In this document: positions 45,119 through 57,898 of the stretch, in pieces | Position numbering within the stretch: the stretch's first letter is position 1 | Layout of the letters: every line of letters begins with the position of its first letter | Notes under the pieces: generated by a model | The model's input: the letters and a program-made list of their open reading frames with translations, nothing else | Databases searched by the model: none | What the model was told of the DNA's origin: nothing | NCBI RefSeq assembly: GCF_029892105.1 | Contig: NZ_JARZAJ010000009.1 | Location: forward strand, 1-64,000 | DNA from: Kitasatospora sp. GP82 | GTDB taxonomy: Bacteria > Actinomycetota > Actinomycetes > Streptomycetales > Streptomycetaceae | Reading direction: 5' to 3' | Length of the DNA: 64,000 nt | Position numbers and translations under genes: made by a program

Positions 45119-45787
45119 CTAGGCGCCGACGGGCAGCAGCTCGATGCCGTGGCCGAGGGTCGTGGCGGTGCCGCCGGCCTTGGTGTGGAGGTAGTGGACG
45201 TTGCTCTCGGAGAGGTGGACGCCGGTGGGGACGTGTTCGGTGACCTCGATGCCGAGGGCGGCCAACTGGGCCGACTTGTCGGGGTTGTTGCTGAGGAGGC
45301 GGATGCCGGGGGCGCCGAGGGCGGTGAGCATCTGGGCGGCGGCGGTGTAGTCGCGGTCGTCCTCGGGCAGGCCGAGCGCGGTGTTGGCCTGGTAGGTGTC
45401 CAGGCCGGCGTTCTGTTGCAGGGCGTAGGCGTCGAGCTTGTTGTAGAGGCCGATGCCCCGGCCTTCCTGGCGCAGGTAGAGGAGATAGCCGCCGCTGTCG
45501 GCGATCCGCTCGACAGCCTCGCGCAGTTGGGGGCCGCAGTCGCAGCGGTCCGAGCCGAAGACGTCGCCCGTGAGGCACTCCGAGTGCAGGCGGACGAGGG
45601 GCGTGCCCTCGGGTCGGCCCAGCTTGAGGGCGAGGTGTTCGGCGCCGTCGGCCAGCCCGCGGAAGGTGTGGACCTCGGCCTCGACGCGGTAGCCGTCGCC
45701 GAAGGTGAGCGGGATGCGGACCTGGGAGCGGATGGTGGCCGGTCCCGGCTGGGGGCGGTGCGTCTGGTGCTGCTCGGGGTGGGGCAT
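45119..45787 (-). CDS. ribA: GTP cyclohydrolase II
   Basis: A 222-residue enzyme that converts GTP to the pyrimidine precursor of riboflavin (and of some deazapurine or flavin-like natural products). The zinc ligands are visible in [16 protein letters not shown] (C71, C82, C84), with [20 protein letters not shown] and LSNNPDK further on. It is a single-domain RibA without the DHBP synthase half, and no other rib gene is nearby, so it may be a second copy with its own control. The ATG at 45785-45787 follows GGAGG. Confidence 0.93.
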   Translation of the reverse strand: MPHPEQHQTHRPQPGPATIRSQVRIPLTFGDGYRVEAEVHTFRGLADGAEHLALKLGRPEGTPLVRLHSECLTGDVFGSDRCDCGPQLREAVERIADSGGYLLYLRQEGRGIGLYNKLDAYALQQNAGLDTYQANTALGLPEDDRDYTAAAQMLTALGAPGIRLLSNNPDKSAQLAALGIEVTEHVPTGVHLSESNVHYLHTKAGGTATTLGHGIELLPVGA

Positions 45788-45863
45788 GCCGGGCCTCCGG
45801 TGGTCGTCAGGTGGCCGGTCGCCACATGGTCGGGTCGCTGTGGATCGCAGGTGCTGCAGGTGC

Positions 45864-45917
45864 TTCGAATTCGAAACAGTCGACCGGCTCGACCGTACAC
45901 TGTAGTTCCAATTTGAA
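45864..45917. promoter_or_regulatory. Paired palindromes TTCnAATTnGAA between ribA and the oxidoreductase
   Basis: TTCGAATTCGAA (45864-45875, perfect) and TTCCAATTTGAA (45906-45917) share the consensus TTCnAATTnGAA. Their centres are 42 bases apart, close to four helical turns, as expected for two dimers bound on one face of the DNA. They lie in the divergent region of ribA and the quinone oxidoreductase gene. No regulator gene is adjacent. Confidence 0.65.
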
Positions 45918-46029
45918 CAACAGTGCTTTTCTCCAAGATCCCCAGCCCCGTTCGGCGCAGCATCCCCGTCCGCCCCTGCAGCCCCGCCCGCAAGCTGGTG
46001 AAGGGGTGTCGCCGAGCGTAAGGAAAAGC

Positions 46030-46938
46030 ATGTCCAAGGCATTCGGATTCGTGGCCTATGGCGGGCCCGAGAACCAGAAGTTCCTCGACCGCCCCACCCC
46101 CTCGCCCGGACCCGGCCAGCTGCTGATCGCCGTCCGCGCCGCCGGGGTGAACCCCGTGGACTGGAAGATCCGCCAAGGCTATCTGGGCACCGGGCAGCCA
46201 CCGCCGGTGGTGTTCGGCTCAGAGGCGTCCGGGGTGGTGCAGGCCGTGGGGGAGGGGGTCGAGGGCTTCGCGGTGGGGGACGAGGTCTTCGGCAGTACCG
46301 TGACCGGTGGCTACGCCGAGCACACCCTGCTGGACGCCGCGAGCACCGCCCACAAGCGTCCGGACGTCACCTTCGTCCAGGCGGCGGCCCTGCCGGTGGC
46401 GGCCGCCACCGCGTACGACGCGGTGCAGCAGCTCGACCTGAAGGCGGGGCAGACCCTGCTGATCCTCGGTATCGCGGGCGGCGTCGGCAGCGTCGCCGCG
46501 CAGCTCGGCAAGGGGCACGGGCTGACCGTGCTCGGCACGGCGAGCGACGGCAACCGGGCCTTTGTGGAGTCGCTCGGAGCCACCCAGGTGCGCTACGGGG
46601 ACGGCGTGGCCGAGCGGATCAGGGCCGCCGCGCCGGACGGGGTGGACGGCATCGTGGACCTGGTCGGCGGCGAGAACGCGCGGGCCGCCGCCCCGACGCT
46701 GAGGAATCCCGGCAGGCTGGTCTCCGCCGTCGACCCGGCCACTGCCGCCGAACTCGGCGGAGCTTTCGTCAAGCGCACCCGCAGCGCGGACACCTTGGCC
46801 GCGCTGGCCAAGCTGGTCGCCTTCGACGCCCTCGACCCGCACATCGCCGCCACCTATCCCCTTGAGCACGCCGCCGACGCCCTCTCCGAGGTGGAGTCGG
46901 GCCATGTCCGCGGCAAGCTCGTCCTCGAAATTGGCTGA
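46030..46938 (+). CDS. NADPH:quinone oxidoreductase-like MDR protein
   Basis: A 302-residue medium-chain reductase of the quinone oxidoreductase branch, without the zinc ligands of alcohol dehydrogenases. Typical parts are [58 protein letters not shown] and the nucleotide-binding [20 protein letters not shown]. It probably reduces quinones or enones with NADPH. ATG 46030 follows AGGAAAAG. The VOC gene follows after 14 bases, probably in one operon. Confidence 0.9.
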   Translation: MSKAFGFVAYGGPENQKFLDRPTPSPGPGQLLIAVRAAGVNPVDWKIRQGYLGTGQPPPVVFGSEASGVVQAVGEGVEGFAVGDEVFGSTVTGGYAEHTLLDAASTAHKRPDVTFVQAAALPVAAATAYDAVQQLDLKAGQTLLILGIAGGVGSVAAQLGKGHGLTVLGTASDGNRAFVESLGATQVRYGDGVAERIRAAAPDGVDGIVDLVGGENARAAAPTLRNPGRLVSAVDPATAAELGGAFVKRTRSADTLAALAKLVAFDALDPHIAATYPLEHAADALSEVESGHVRGKLVLEIG

Positions 46939-46952
46939 CCGGAGGCCGGACC

Positions 46953-47717
46953 GTGAAGATCACCACCCCGACCGTCAACGCGCCCAGCTGGGTTGAACTG
47001 GGCACTTCCGACCCCGAGGCCGCCAGGGTCTTCTACCACGAGCTCTTCGGCTGGCGGGTGGAGACCGACACACGCCCCGAGATCGACGGTTACAGCCTGC
47101 TCTGGCTGGGCGACGCCCCGGTCGCCGCGATCACCGCCATCGCCTCGCCCAAGCAGTCGACCGCCTGGCTGGTCTGCTTCGCGGTCTCGGACGCCGAGGC
47201 CACCGCGGCGGCCGTGGCCGACGCGGGAGGCACGGTGCTGAGGGCGCCGACGGACGTCTCGGACGAGGGCCGCTTCGCCGTGCTCGGAGACCCGTCGGGT
47301 GCGGTCTTCACCATCTGGCAGGCCAAGTCCTTCAAGGGTGCGGGTGTGCTCAACGAACCTGGCTCGCTCGGCTGGGTGGAGCTGGCGACCCGGGACACCG
47401 AGGGGGCCAAGGAGTTCTACAGCCGGGTGTTCGGCTGGAGCGTCACCATCGGCGAGATGTACACGCAATGGGGCCTCGACGGCCGGGACTTCGGCGGGAT
47501 GCTCGACATGGGCGACCAGTTCCCGGCAGAGGTGGCGCCGTACTGGATGCCGTACTTCGCGGTCGCGGACGTGGACTCGACGGCCGAGCGGGCCGCCGCA
47601 CTGGGTGCGACCGTGATGCTCCCGCCGACCGACGTGCCGGAGGGCCCCCGGCTGGCGGTGCTGCACGATGCGCAGGGGGCCCGGTTCGGCATCCACATCG
47701 CGGGTACGGAGGGCTGA
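46953..47717 (+). CDS. Two-domain VOC (glyoxalase/dioxygenase fold) protein
   Basis: A 254-residue protein of two tandem VOC modules: the first begins WVELGTSDPEAARVFYHELF and the second WVELATRDTEGAKEFYSRVF. Each has the repeated FGW and ADAGG/AALGA patterns of the family. Related actinobacterial proteins include metal-dependent isomerases and resistance proteins; the substrate is unknown. It starts at GTG 46953 and ends facing lnt. Confidence 0.88.
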   Translation: MKITTPTVNAPSWVELGTSDPEAARVFYHELFGWRVETDTRPEIDGYSLLWLGDAPVAAITAIASPKQSTAWLVCFAVSDAEATAAAVADAGGTVLRAPTDVSDEGRFAVLGDPSGAVFTIWQAKSFKGAGVLNEPGSLGWVELATRDTEGAKEFYSRVFGWSVTIGEMYTQWGLDGRDFGGMLDMGDQFPAEVAPYWMPYFAVADVDSTAERAAALGATVMLPPTDVPEGPRLAVLHDAQGARFGIHIAGTEG

Positions 47718-47786
47718 TCCCGCGGATCTCTTCGCACGGTTCCTCGCGCCCCTGGACCGTGCACGGCTGACGTTGCGCCCGGGATC
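47716..47786. terminator. Nested hairpin between the VOC gene and lnt, containing a degenerate dispersed repeat
   Basis: GATCCCG (47716-47722) pairs with CGGGATC (47780-47786), and inside it GCACGGT (47734-47740) pairs with ACCGTGC (47756-47762). The inner loop TCCTCGCGCCCCTGG is a degenerate copy of the dispersed repeat seen at 59274-59301. It lies between convergent genes. Confidence 0.6.
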
Positions 47787-47799
47787 GGCCGGGCAGGCG

Positions 47800-49362
47800 T
47801 CAAGCGTCGGAGGTCGATCGGGACGGCTCGGTGGTGGCTGAAGGTGCCGCTGCCGAGCCGTCCGGCATGCGGCGGGGGCGGATCAGCGCCGTGGCGGCGG
47901 CGGCCAGTGTGACGGCCACGGCCGAGGCCGGCACCCAGTCGCCGAGCCGCCCGTACCAGGTGCGGGCGGCCGGATCGGCCAGCGGCAGCCGGACGGTGAG
48001 GGCGCCGGTGGCGGAGGTGTCCAGACGGGCGAGACGTCGGCCCTGCCGGTCGTAGGCCACCGACTCGCCGGTGAGCGCGGCCTGCACGACCGGGCGGCCG
48101 GTCTCGGCGGCGCGCAGTGCGCCGAGTGAGGCGTGCTCGGCCGGGGCCCAGGTGTGCTGGAAGGTCGAGGTCGAGGACTGGTAGACCAGCAGCCGGGCAC
48201 CGTCGTTCGCCGCCGTGCGGGACATGTCGGGGAAGGCGGACTCGAAGCAGATCAGTGTGCCCAGCGGCAGCGGGCGGCCCTCGCGGTCGCTCGCCTGAAG
48301 CAGGTGGAACCCGGTGCCGGGGGCGCGGTTCTCACCGGCGGCCTTGCTGATCCCGGCAATCCAGCCGAGAAGCGGCCGCAGCGGGATGTACTCGCCGAAC
48401 GGCACCAGGCGGATCTTGCGGTAGCGGGCGGCGATGCCCTCGGGGGTGATCAGGACGGCGTCCTTGGAGATCCGGCCGTCGGCCTTGCGGGCGTCCTCGC
48501 CGACCAGCAGCTGGGCGCCCGTCGCGGTGGACAGGCTGCGCAACCGGTCCACGGCGGCGGTGTCGCGGTCAAGGTCGTCGGTGGTACTGCTCTCGGCCCA
48601 GACCACCAGGTCGAGCGGTCGCCCGATCAGGTTGGTGGTGATCCGGACACCGGCGTCGAATCGGGCCGCGGGGTCCTCGGTGCTGCCCGGCTGGACCAGC
48701 GCGACGGTGGCCTGCTCGCCGGGCGAGGGCTGGGTGCGAAGCGCGAACAGCAGCGGCCCGGCCGCCACCGCAAGTGCCGTCACGGCGGCGGCCGTTGCCC
48801 GGACGGAGAGCCGGCGGGCCGTCAACAGAAGCAGGACTCCGGTGTTGACGGCCGCGACGGCGGCGCTCACCAGCCAGGCGCCGCCGACCGAGGCCAGTGC
48901 CAGCACGGTCGGGTGCTGCCACTGACTGGCGCCGAGCAGCGCCCACGGCCCACCGAGCGCGTGCCAGGAGCGGGCGTACTCGCAGCTCACCCAGACCGAC
49001 GGGACGACCACCAGCGCACCCAGCGCCCGCCGGGCGGTGACGGGCGGGCGGAGCACCCGCCACACCGCCACCCCGAGCGCGGCCTGCATAGAGCCGAAGA
49101 TCACGGCCAGCAGGAGCAGGGCCGGGCCGATCGACGGAATCAGCCAGTACATCGCGGCCAGGATGAACCCTGTGCCGAACCACCAGCCCCGAACCGCCGC
49201 CTCCCGCCCGCCCGGTGAACGCTGCATCAGCAGCAGTCCGGGGACCAGGGCGACCCACGCCAGTGCGGCCAGCCCCGGCGCCGGGAAGGCGAGGACGGGC
49301 AGTGCACCGGCGAGGAGCGCCCCGTAACGGGCGGGTCGGGCAAGGGCGCAGCGCAACGTCAT
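47800..49362 (-). CDS. lnt: Apolipoprotein N-acyltransferase
   Basis: A 520-residue membrane enzyme that adds the third acyl chain to the N-terminal Cys of lipoproteins. About six N-terminal helices are followed by an extracytoplasmic nitrilase domain with the full triad: Glu257 (VVWAESST), Lys316 (YRKIRLVPFGEYIP) and Cys372 (LICFESAFP). One more C-terminal helix precedes a polar tail. I start it at ATG 49360-49362 (MTLRCALARP); the frame extends 38 codons further without support. The window's own lipoproteins (6732, 20768) would be substrates if expressed. Confidence 0.93.
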   Translation of the reverse strand: MTLRCALARPARYGALLAGALPVLAFPAPGLAALAWVALVPGLLLMQRSPGGREAAVRGWWFGTGFILAAMYWLIPSIGPALLLLAVIFGSMQAALGVAVWRVLRPPVTARRALGALVVVPSVWVSCEYARSWHALGGPWALLGASQWQHPTVLALASVGGAWLVSAAVAAVNTGVLLLLTARRLSVRATAAAVTALAVAAGPLLFALRTQPSPGEQATVALVQPGSTEDPAARFDAGVRITTNLIGRPLDLVVWAESSTTDDLDRDTAAVDRLRSLSTATGAQLLVGEDARKADGRISKDAVLITPEGIAARYRKIRLVPFGEYIPLRPLLGWIAGISKAAGENRAPGTGFHLLQASDREGRPLPLGTLICFESAFPDMSRTAANDGARLLVYQSSTSTFQHTWAPAEHASLGALRAAETGRPVVQAALTGESVAYDRQGRRLARLDTSATGALTVRLPLADPAARTWYGRLGDWVPASAVAVTLAAAATALIRPRRMPDGSAAAPSATTEPSRSTSDA

Positions 49363-49519
49363 GCCCCGATTGTCCGCCCCGATGCCAGGGTTGATCGAGT
49401 CATCGGAACAGGTGTGTTCGCACCCGGCGACTCCGAGCAACCGGGGAAACACTTCAGCAGGGGCAAGGGTGAGCAATCAGGGGCGCTCCTTTCCCCTGAG
49501 GGAGGCTGCCCGGCAGAGC

Positions 49520-53131
<3,612 letters not shown>

Positions 53132-53379
53132 GTGAGGGCCCTCCCGGCCAGGTTGGTGCTCCGAGCCGAAGGGCGCGCCGACGCGATGAGCGATGAGCGG
53201 CGGACGGCCGGCGAAAGAGGGAGCGTGGGAGTGGAAGAGGTCAGCGTTGGCTCAGGGCGCCTGGAGGCAAGCAGGCGAGTCGCAGCAGCGCGTACGGGCG
53301 TGCGGCAGCGCATAGTTCTCGGGCCTTCCTCGGGGTCCGCGCCCCGGGGCGGTGTCCCCGGCCGGAGGCTGGGGGAAGG

Positions 53380-53520
53380 TGGAGGACGGCAGGAGTTCCT
53401 GGCTCCCACGGCCGGTGAGCCGTGGTCACAGTGGCGGGACCGCACCGGTATTGCACCGGTTTCCTCCCCGAGGGGCTGTCCGGCCGACCAGGCCCGACAC
53501 CCCCTCACCGTCGCTGACGT
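53380..53520 (-). ncRNA. Cobalamin (AdoCbl) riboswitch upstream of cobN
   Basis: On the minus strand the conserved core of the cobalamin riboswitch is plain: GGAAACCGGTGCAATACCGG, then CCCGCCACTGTGA (53426-53438), a variable hairpin, and the B12 box GGAGCCAGGAACTCCTGCC (53388-53406). The 5' boundary near 53520 is approximate. It lies in the untranslated leader of cobN and should reduce expression when adenosylcobalamin is plentiful. The mechanism (termination or start-site masking) cannot be read with certainty. Confidence 0.88.
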
Positions 53521-53656
53521 GGACGGCCCGTCAAGGCCGTCCGGGAGCATCGTACGTGGTGGGTCCGGTCCGGGGGAGGTCCGACCGGAACTGCCGGCCG
53601 GGATGCGACCGCCGCGGGACGGGGCATCCGCACCGGCAATCTGTATGCTCGCGGCC

Positions 53657-54886
53657 ATGCCACCGACACCCGACGCCACCGCACCGGGCCCCGGTGCGCC
53701 CGACCGCGGGCGCTCGGACGCCTGTCCGGGGGCCCTCCGTCTGCATACCGCCGACGACGGAGCCCTCGCCCGGATCCGGATACCCGGCGGACTCCTGACG
53801 GACCGTCAGGCCATGGCTCTCGCCGACGCCGCCGGGGAACTGGGCGACGGCCATCTGGAGACCACCTCACGCGGCAACGTCCAACTGCGCGGCCTGCCTT
53901 CGGGCTCCGGCCTCGACCTCGGCCGCCGCCTGCGCGCCGCCGGGCTGCTGCCCTCGGACTCCCACGAGCGGGTCCGCAACATCGTCGCTTCCCCGGCCGC
54001 AGGACTCGACGGCCAGGGCCACGCCGACGTGCAGGCATGGGTGCGCGAACTCGACCGGCTGCTCTGCGCGAGCGAGGCGGCGGCCGGCCTCTCCGGCAAG
54101 TTCCTCTTCGCGCTGGACGACGGACGCGGCGATGTCGCCGCACTCGATGCCGATGTGACATTGATCGCAACCGCCGGCGGCGGCGTCCTGCTGCGCCTCG
54201 GCCGCGCCGCCACCGCGCGCCGCGTACCGGCCGATCAGGCGGTACGGCAGGCTCTGGGCGCCGCAGAGGAGTTCCTCCGGGCGCTGCGCGCGGGCGGAGG
54301 CCGGGCCTGGCATCTGCGCGAGGTCCCGGAGCTGCTCGACCCCGGCGCCGAGCCGCTGCCCGCACTGCCGGGGACCACCCTGGCGCCGGGCGCGCTGGCC
54401 GGTGGCCTGCTGGTCGGGCTGCGCTTCGGGCGGGTGAGCGCCGTGCAGTGGCGGACCCTGGCGGAGGTCGCGGCCGACGCGGCCGGCGAGCTGCGCCTCA
54501 CCCCCTGGCGCGGCGTGGTCCTGCCCGGCGCGCCCGCAGCCCGGCTGCCCGAACTGGCGCGGGCCGGATTCCGTACCGACCCGGGCACGGCCTGGGAGCG
54601 GGCCGGCGCCTGCACCGGCCTGCCCGGCTGCGCCAAGTCCGTGGCCGATGTGCGCACCGACGCGGCCCGCGCTCTGGACGCTGCCGTCGGCGGCGGCCTG
54701 CCCGTGCACTGGTCGGGCTGCGAACGGCGCTGCGGACACCCGGCGGGCCGGTGGGTGGACGTACTCGCCACGGGGCAGGGCTACCGGGTGACGCGGATGG
54801 CCGTGGACGGGACTGCTGGACCCTCAGTAGATGTGACGACAGAGCAGATGGCCGAGGCAGTGGCCGAAGCCCGGAGGACGATGTGA
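53657..54886 (+). CDS. cobG: CobG-like precorrin-3B synthase
   Basis: A 409-residue iron-sulphur protein of the nitrite/sulfite reductase fold. CobG carries out the oxygen-dependent hydroxylation of precorrin-3A that allows ring contraction in the aerobic cobalamin pathway. Two ferredoxin-like half domains are visible ([19 protein letters not shown] in the first), and the cluster ligands are intact: CTGLPGC (C-X5-C) and CERRC (C-X3-C) near the C-terminus. The start could be ATG 53657 or 53645; neither has a clear ribosome site. It is divergent from cobN and ends GTGA into cobH. Confidence 0.88.
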   Translation: MPPTPDATAPGPGAPDRGRSDACPGALRLHTADDGALARIRIPGGLLTDRQAMALADAAGELGDGHLETTSRGNVQLRGLPSGSGLDLGRRLRAAGLLPSDSHERVRNIVASPAAGLDGQGHADVQAWVRELDRLLCASEAAAGLSGKFLFALDDGRGDVAALDADVTLIATAGGGVLLRLGRAATARRVPADQAVRQALGAAEEFLRALRAGGGRAWHLREVPELLDPGAEPLPALPGTTLAPGALAGGLLVGLRFGRVSAVQWRTLAEVAADAAGELRLTPWRGVVLPGAPAARLPELARAGFRTDPGTAWERAGACTGLPGCAKSVADVRTDAARALDAAVGGGLPVHWSGCERRCGHPAGRWVDVLATGQGYRVTRMAVDGTAGPSVDVTTEQMAEAVAEARRTM

Positions 54887-55509
54887 TCGAGTACGAGAGG
54901 GACGGCGCGGCCATCTACCGCGAGTCCTTTGCCACCATCAGGGCCGAGGCCGACCTGGCCCACCTGCCCGCCGACGTGGCCCAGGTCGCGGTGCGGATGA
55001 TCCACGCCTGCGGCATGACCGACCTGGTCAAGGACCTGCTCTGGTCGCCCGGCGTGGTCGCGAGCGCGCGCGCCGCGCTGCACGCCGGTGCGCCGATCCT
55101 GTGCGATGTGTCGATGGTCGCCAGCGGTGTCACCCGCAAGCGGCTGCCCGCCGACAACGAGGTGGTCTGCACTCTCTCCGACCCCTCGGTGCCCGAGCTG
55201 GCGAAGAAGATGGGCAACACCCGCAGTGCCGCCGCGATGGAGCTGTGGCTGCCCCGTCTCGAGGGCGCGGTGGTCGCCGTCGGCAACGCCCCGACCTCGC
55301 TCTTCCGGCTGCTGGAGCTGATCGAGGCCGGTGCGCCGCGCCCCGCAGCCGTGATCGGGGTGCCGGTCGGCTTCATCGGCGCCGCCGAGTCCAAGGAGGC
55401 GCTGGCGGTGCACCCGTCCGGCCTGGAGCACCTGGTGGTGCGCGGTCGGCGCGGCGGCAGCGCGATTGCCGCGGCTGCCATCAACGCGATTGCGAGCGAG
55501 GAAGAGTGA
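54883..55509 (+). CDS. cobH: CobH/CbiC, precorrin-8X methylmutase
   Basis: A 208-residue enzyme that moves the C11 methyl group of precorrin-8X to C12, giving hydrogenobyrinic acid. The catalytic His is in [15 protein letters not shown], with [47 protein letters not shown] and [13 protein letters not shown] further on. GTG 54883 overlaps the cobG stop and follows GGAGG. Confidence 0.95.
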   Translation: MIEYERDGAAIYRESFATIRAEADLAHLPADVAQVAVRMIHACGMTDLVKDLLWSPGVVASARAALHAGAPILCDVSMVASGVTRKRLPADNEVVCTLSDPSVPELAKKMGNTRSAAAMELWLPRLEGAVVAVGNAPTSLFRLLELIEAGAPRPAAVIGVPVGFIGAAESKEALAVHPSGLEHLVVRGRRGGSAIAAAAINAIASEEE

Positions 55510-57053
55510 CGGATCATCAGATTGCCGAAGGAGGACCGACGGGCCGTCTGTACGGCGTCGGCCTCGGTCCCGGCGACCCGGAGCTGGTGACCGTCCGAGC
55601 GGCGGGGCTCATCGGTCGGGCCGATGTGGTCGCCTACCACAGTGCCCGGCACGGCCGCTCGATCGCCCGGTCGATAGCCGAGCGCTACCTGCGCGGCGAC
55701 CAGATCGAGGAGAAGCTGGTCTACCCGATCACGGTCGAGACCACCGACCACCCCGGCGGCTACCGGGGCGCGCTCGACGAGTTCTACGAGGAGGCCGCCG
55801 CCCGGCTGGCCGCGCACCTGGACGAGGGCCGCGACGTGGTGGTGCTGGCCGAGGGCGACCCGCTCTTCTACGGCTCCTACCAGCACATGCACAAGCGCCT
55901 CGCGCACCGCTACCCCACCGAGGTCGTGCCCGGTGTGACCTCGGTGAGCGCCGCCGCCGCGCGGCTCGGCACGCCGCTGGTCGAGGCCGAGGAGGTGCTG
56001 ACCATCCTGCCCGGCACGCTCCCCGAGGAGGAGCTGACCGCGCGCCTGGCGTCCACCGACTCCGCCGTGGTGATGAAGCTGGGCCGCACCTTCCCGACCG
56101 TACGGCGGGCGCTGGAGCGAGCGGGCCGACTGGAGGAGGCCCGGTACGTCGAGCGGGCCACCATGGCGGGGGAGCGCACCGCGCCGCTGGCCGAGGTGGA
56201 CCCGTCGACCGTCCCGTACTTCTCCGTCGCCGTGCTGCCCAGCCGGATCGGACTCGGCCCAGTGGAGCCCGCCGCGCCCGAGCAGTCGGAGGCCGGCTCG
56301 GAGACCGGTGAGGTCGTGGTCGTCGGCCTCGGACCGGCCGGGCCGCTCTGGCTGACCCCCGAGGCACGCGGTGAACTCGCCGCCGCCACCGACCTGGTGG
56401 GCTACACCACCTATGTCGACCGGGTGCCCGTGCGCCCCGGCCAGCAGCGCCACGGCTCCGACAACAAGGTGGAGGCCGAGCGGGCCGAGTTCGCGCTCGA
56501 CCTGGCCCGCCGTGGACACCGGGTGGCCGTCGTCTCCTCCGGTGACCCGGGCGTCTTCGCGATGGCCACCGCCGTCCTGGAGGCCGCCTGCGAGGAGCCG
56601 TACCGCTCGGTGCCGGTGCGCATCGTCCCCGGGATGACGGCCGCGCACGCCGCAGCCTCCCGCGCCGGTGCTCCGCTCGGGCACGACTACGCGGTGGTCT
56701 CGCTCTCGGACCGGCTCAAGCCCTGGGAGGCGGTGGCCAAGCGCCTGCACGCCGCCGCCGAGGCCGACCTGGTCCTCGCGCTCTACAACCCCGGTTCGCA
56801 GAGCCGCACCACACAGGTCGGCCTGGCCCGCGACCTGCTGCTCGAACACCGCGCCCCCGACACCCCCGTGGTGATGGCCCGCGACGTCGGCGGTCCGACC
56901 GAGCGCGTGAGAACCGTCCGCCTGGCCGAACTCGACCCCGCCCAGGTCGACATGCGGACCATCCTGCTGATCGGTTCCTCGCAGACCCAGGCGGTCCGGC
57001 GCGACGACGGCACCGAGGTGGTCTGGACACCGCGCCGCTACCCGTCGGCCTGA
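55506..57053 (+). CDS. cobIJ: CobI-CobJ fusion (precorrin-2 C20- and precorrin-3B C17-methyltransferase)
   Basis: A 515-residue fusion of two SAM-dependent tetrapyrrole methyltransferases. The first half (to about residue 250) is CobI-like: [40 protein letters not shown]. The second half is CobJ-like: [51 protein letters not shown]. The fusion is common in actinobacteria. It starts at GTG 55506, overlapping cobH. Confidence 0.95.
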   Translation: MTDHQIAEGGPTGRLYGVGLGPGDPELVTVRAAGLIGRADVVAYHSARHGRSIARSIAERYLRGDQIEEKLVYPITVETTDHPGGYRGALDEFYEEAAARLAAHLDEGRDVVVLAEGDPLFYGSYQHMHKRLAHRYPTEVVPGVTSVSAAAARLGTPLVEAEEVLTILPGTLPEEELTARLASTDSAVVMKLGRTFPTVRRALERAGRLEEARYVERATMAGERTAPLAEVDPSTVPYFSVAVLPSRIGLGPVEPAAPEQSEAGSETGEVVVVGLGPAGPLWLTPEARGELAAATDLVGYTTYVDRVPVRPGQQRHGSDNKVEAERAEFALDLARRGHRVAVVSSGDPGVFAMATAVLEAACEEPYRSVPVRIVPGMTAAHAAASRAGAPLGHDYAVVSLSDRLKPWEAVAKRLHAAAEADLVLALYNPGSQSRTTQVGLARDLLLEHRAPDTPVVMARDVGGPTERVRTVRLAELDPAQVDMRTILLIGSSQTQAVRRDDGTEVVWTPRRYPSA

Positions 57054-57072
57054 GCCGGATCACCGGCCTGGC

Positions 57073-57100
57073 GGGGCGCCGGACTTCACTCCGGCGCCCC
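57073..57100. terminator. Terminator between cobIJ and cobK
   Basis: GGGGCGCCGGA (57073-57083) pairs perfectly with TCCGGCGCCCC (57090-57100) around the loop CTTCAC. It is placed between two convergent genes and can serve both. Confidence 0.85.
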
Positions 57101-57101
57101 G

Positions 57102-57878
57102 TCAGGTCCGCGGTGCGAGAGCAGCCAGCCAGGCGAGTGCGCCCGGGACGTCCGGCGTGGCCGGGACGCCCGGCGGCAGCTCAGGACGGCGGACGATGAC
57201 GACGGGAAGGCCGAGTTCGCGGGCGGCCGTCAGCTTCGGGGCGGTCGCGGCGCCGCCGCTGTCCTTGGTCACCAGGACGTCGATCCGGTGCTCGCGCAGT
57301 ACGGCCCGTTCGCCGTCCAGGGTGAACGGGCCCCGGTCCAGCAGGACTTCGGTTTGCGGGGGCATCGGCGCCTCGGGGGCGTCCACCGAACGGGCAAGGA
57401 ACCAGAGGTCGGTGAGCTCCGAGAAGGCGGCCAGCCCCTGGCGCCCGGTGGTCAGGAACACCCGTCGGCCGAGGGCGGGCAGCGCGGCCGCCGCCTCCGC
57501 CAGCGAGTCGACCGGATACCAGTGGTCCCCGGAAACCGGCACCCAGCTGGGGCGGCGCAGGGCGAGCAGGGGAACATGGACCTCTGCGGCCGCCTCGGCC
57601 GCGTTGCGGCTGATGGTTCCGGCGAAGGGATGGGTGGCGTCGATGAGCACGTCCACGTGCTGCTCGCGCAGCCAGGCGGCGAGCCCGGCCGGGCCGCCGA
57701 AGCCGCCGATCCGCACGTCCCCGGCGGGCAGCCGGGGCGCGGCCACCCGGCCCGCGAGCGAACTGGTCACGCGCAGCGGCCGGTCGGCCGGACGGCCTGC
57801 CGACTGCCCGGCCAGCTGTTCGGCGAGCCGGCGCGCCTCGGTGGTACCGCCGAGAATCAGGATGTGCCGCACGGGCAT
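57102..57878 (-). CDS. cobK: CobK, precorrin-6A reductase
   Basis: A 258-residue NADPH-dependent reductase that converts precorrin-6A to precorrin-6B. The N-terminus ILILGGTTEARRLAEQLAG, IDATHPFAGTISRNAAEAA, FLTTGRQGLAAFSEL and VTKDSGGAATAPKLTAAREL are typical. I start at ATG 57876-57878 (MPVRHILIL) with GGAG upstream. Only 20 bases separate it from the divergent cbiD start, so the two promoters must overlap each other or the opposite gene. Confidence 0.94.
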   Translation of the reverse strand: MPVRHILILGGTTEARRLAEQLAGQSAGRPADRPLRVTSSLAGRVAAPRLPAGDVRIGGFGGPAGLAAWLREQHVDVLIDATHPFAGTISRNAAEAAAEVHVPLLALRRPSWVPVSGDHWYPVDSLAEAAAALPALGRRVFLTTGRQGLAAFSELTDLWFLARSVDAPEAPMPPQTEVLLDRGPFTLDGERAVLREHRIDVLVTKDSGGAATAPKLTAARELGLPVVIVRRPELPPGVPATPDVPGALAWLAALAPRT

Positions 57879-57898
57879 GGGAACTCCAGGGGACGTAC

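Noticed and set aside
45788-46201. N-terminal extension of ribA in the open frame
   Set aside because: The extension crosses the divergent promoter and the oxidoreductase gene; the ATG at 45785-45787 has GGAGG and gives the normal RibA length.
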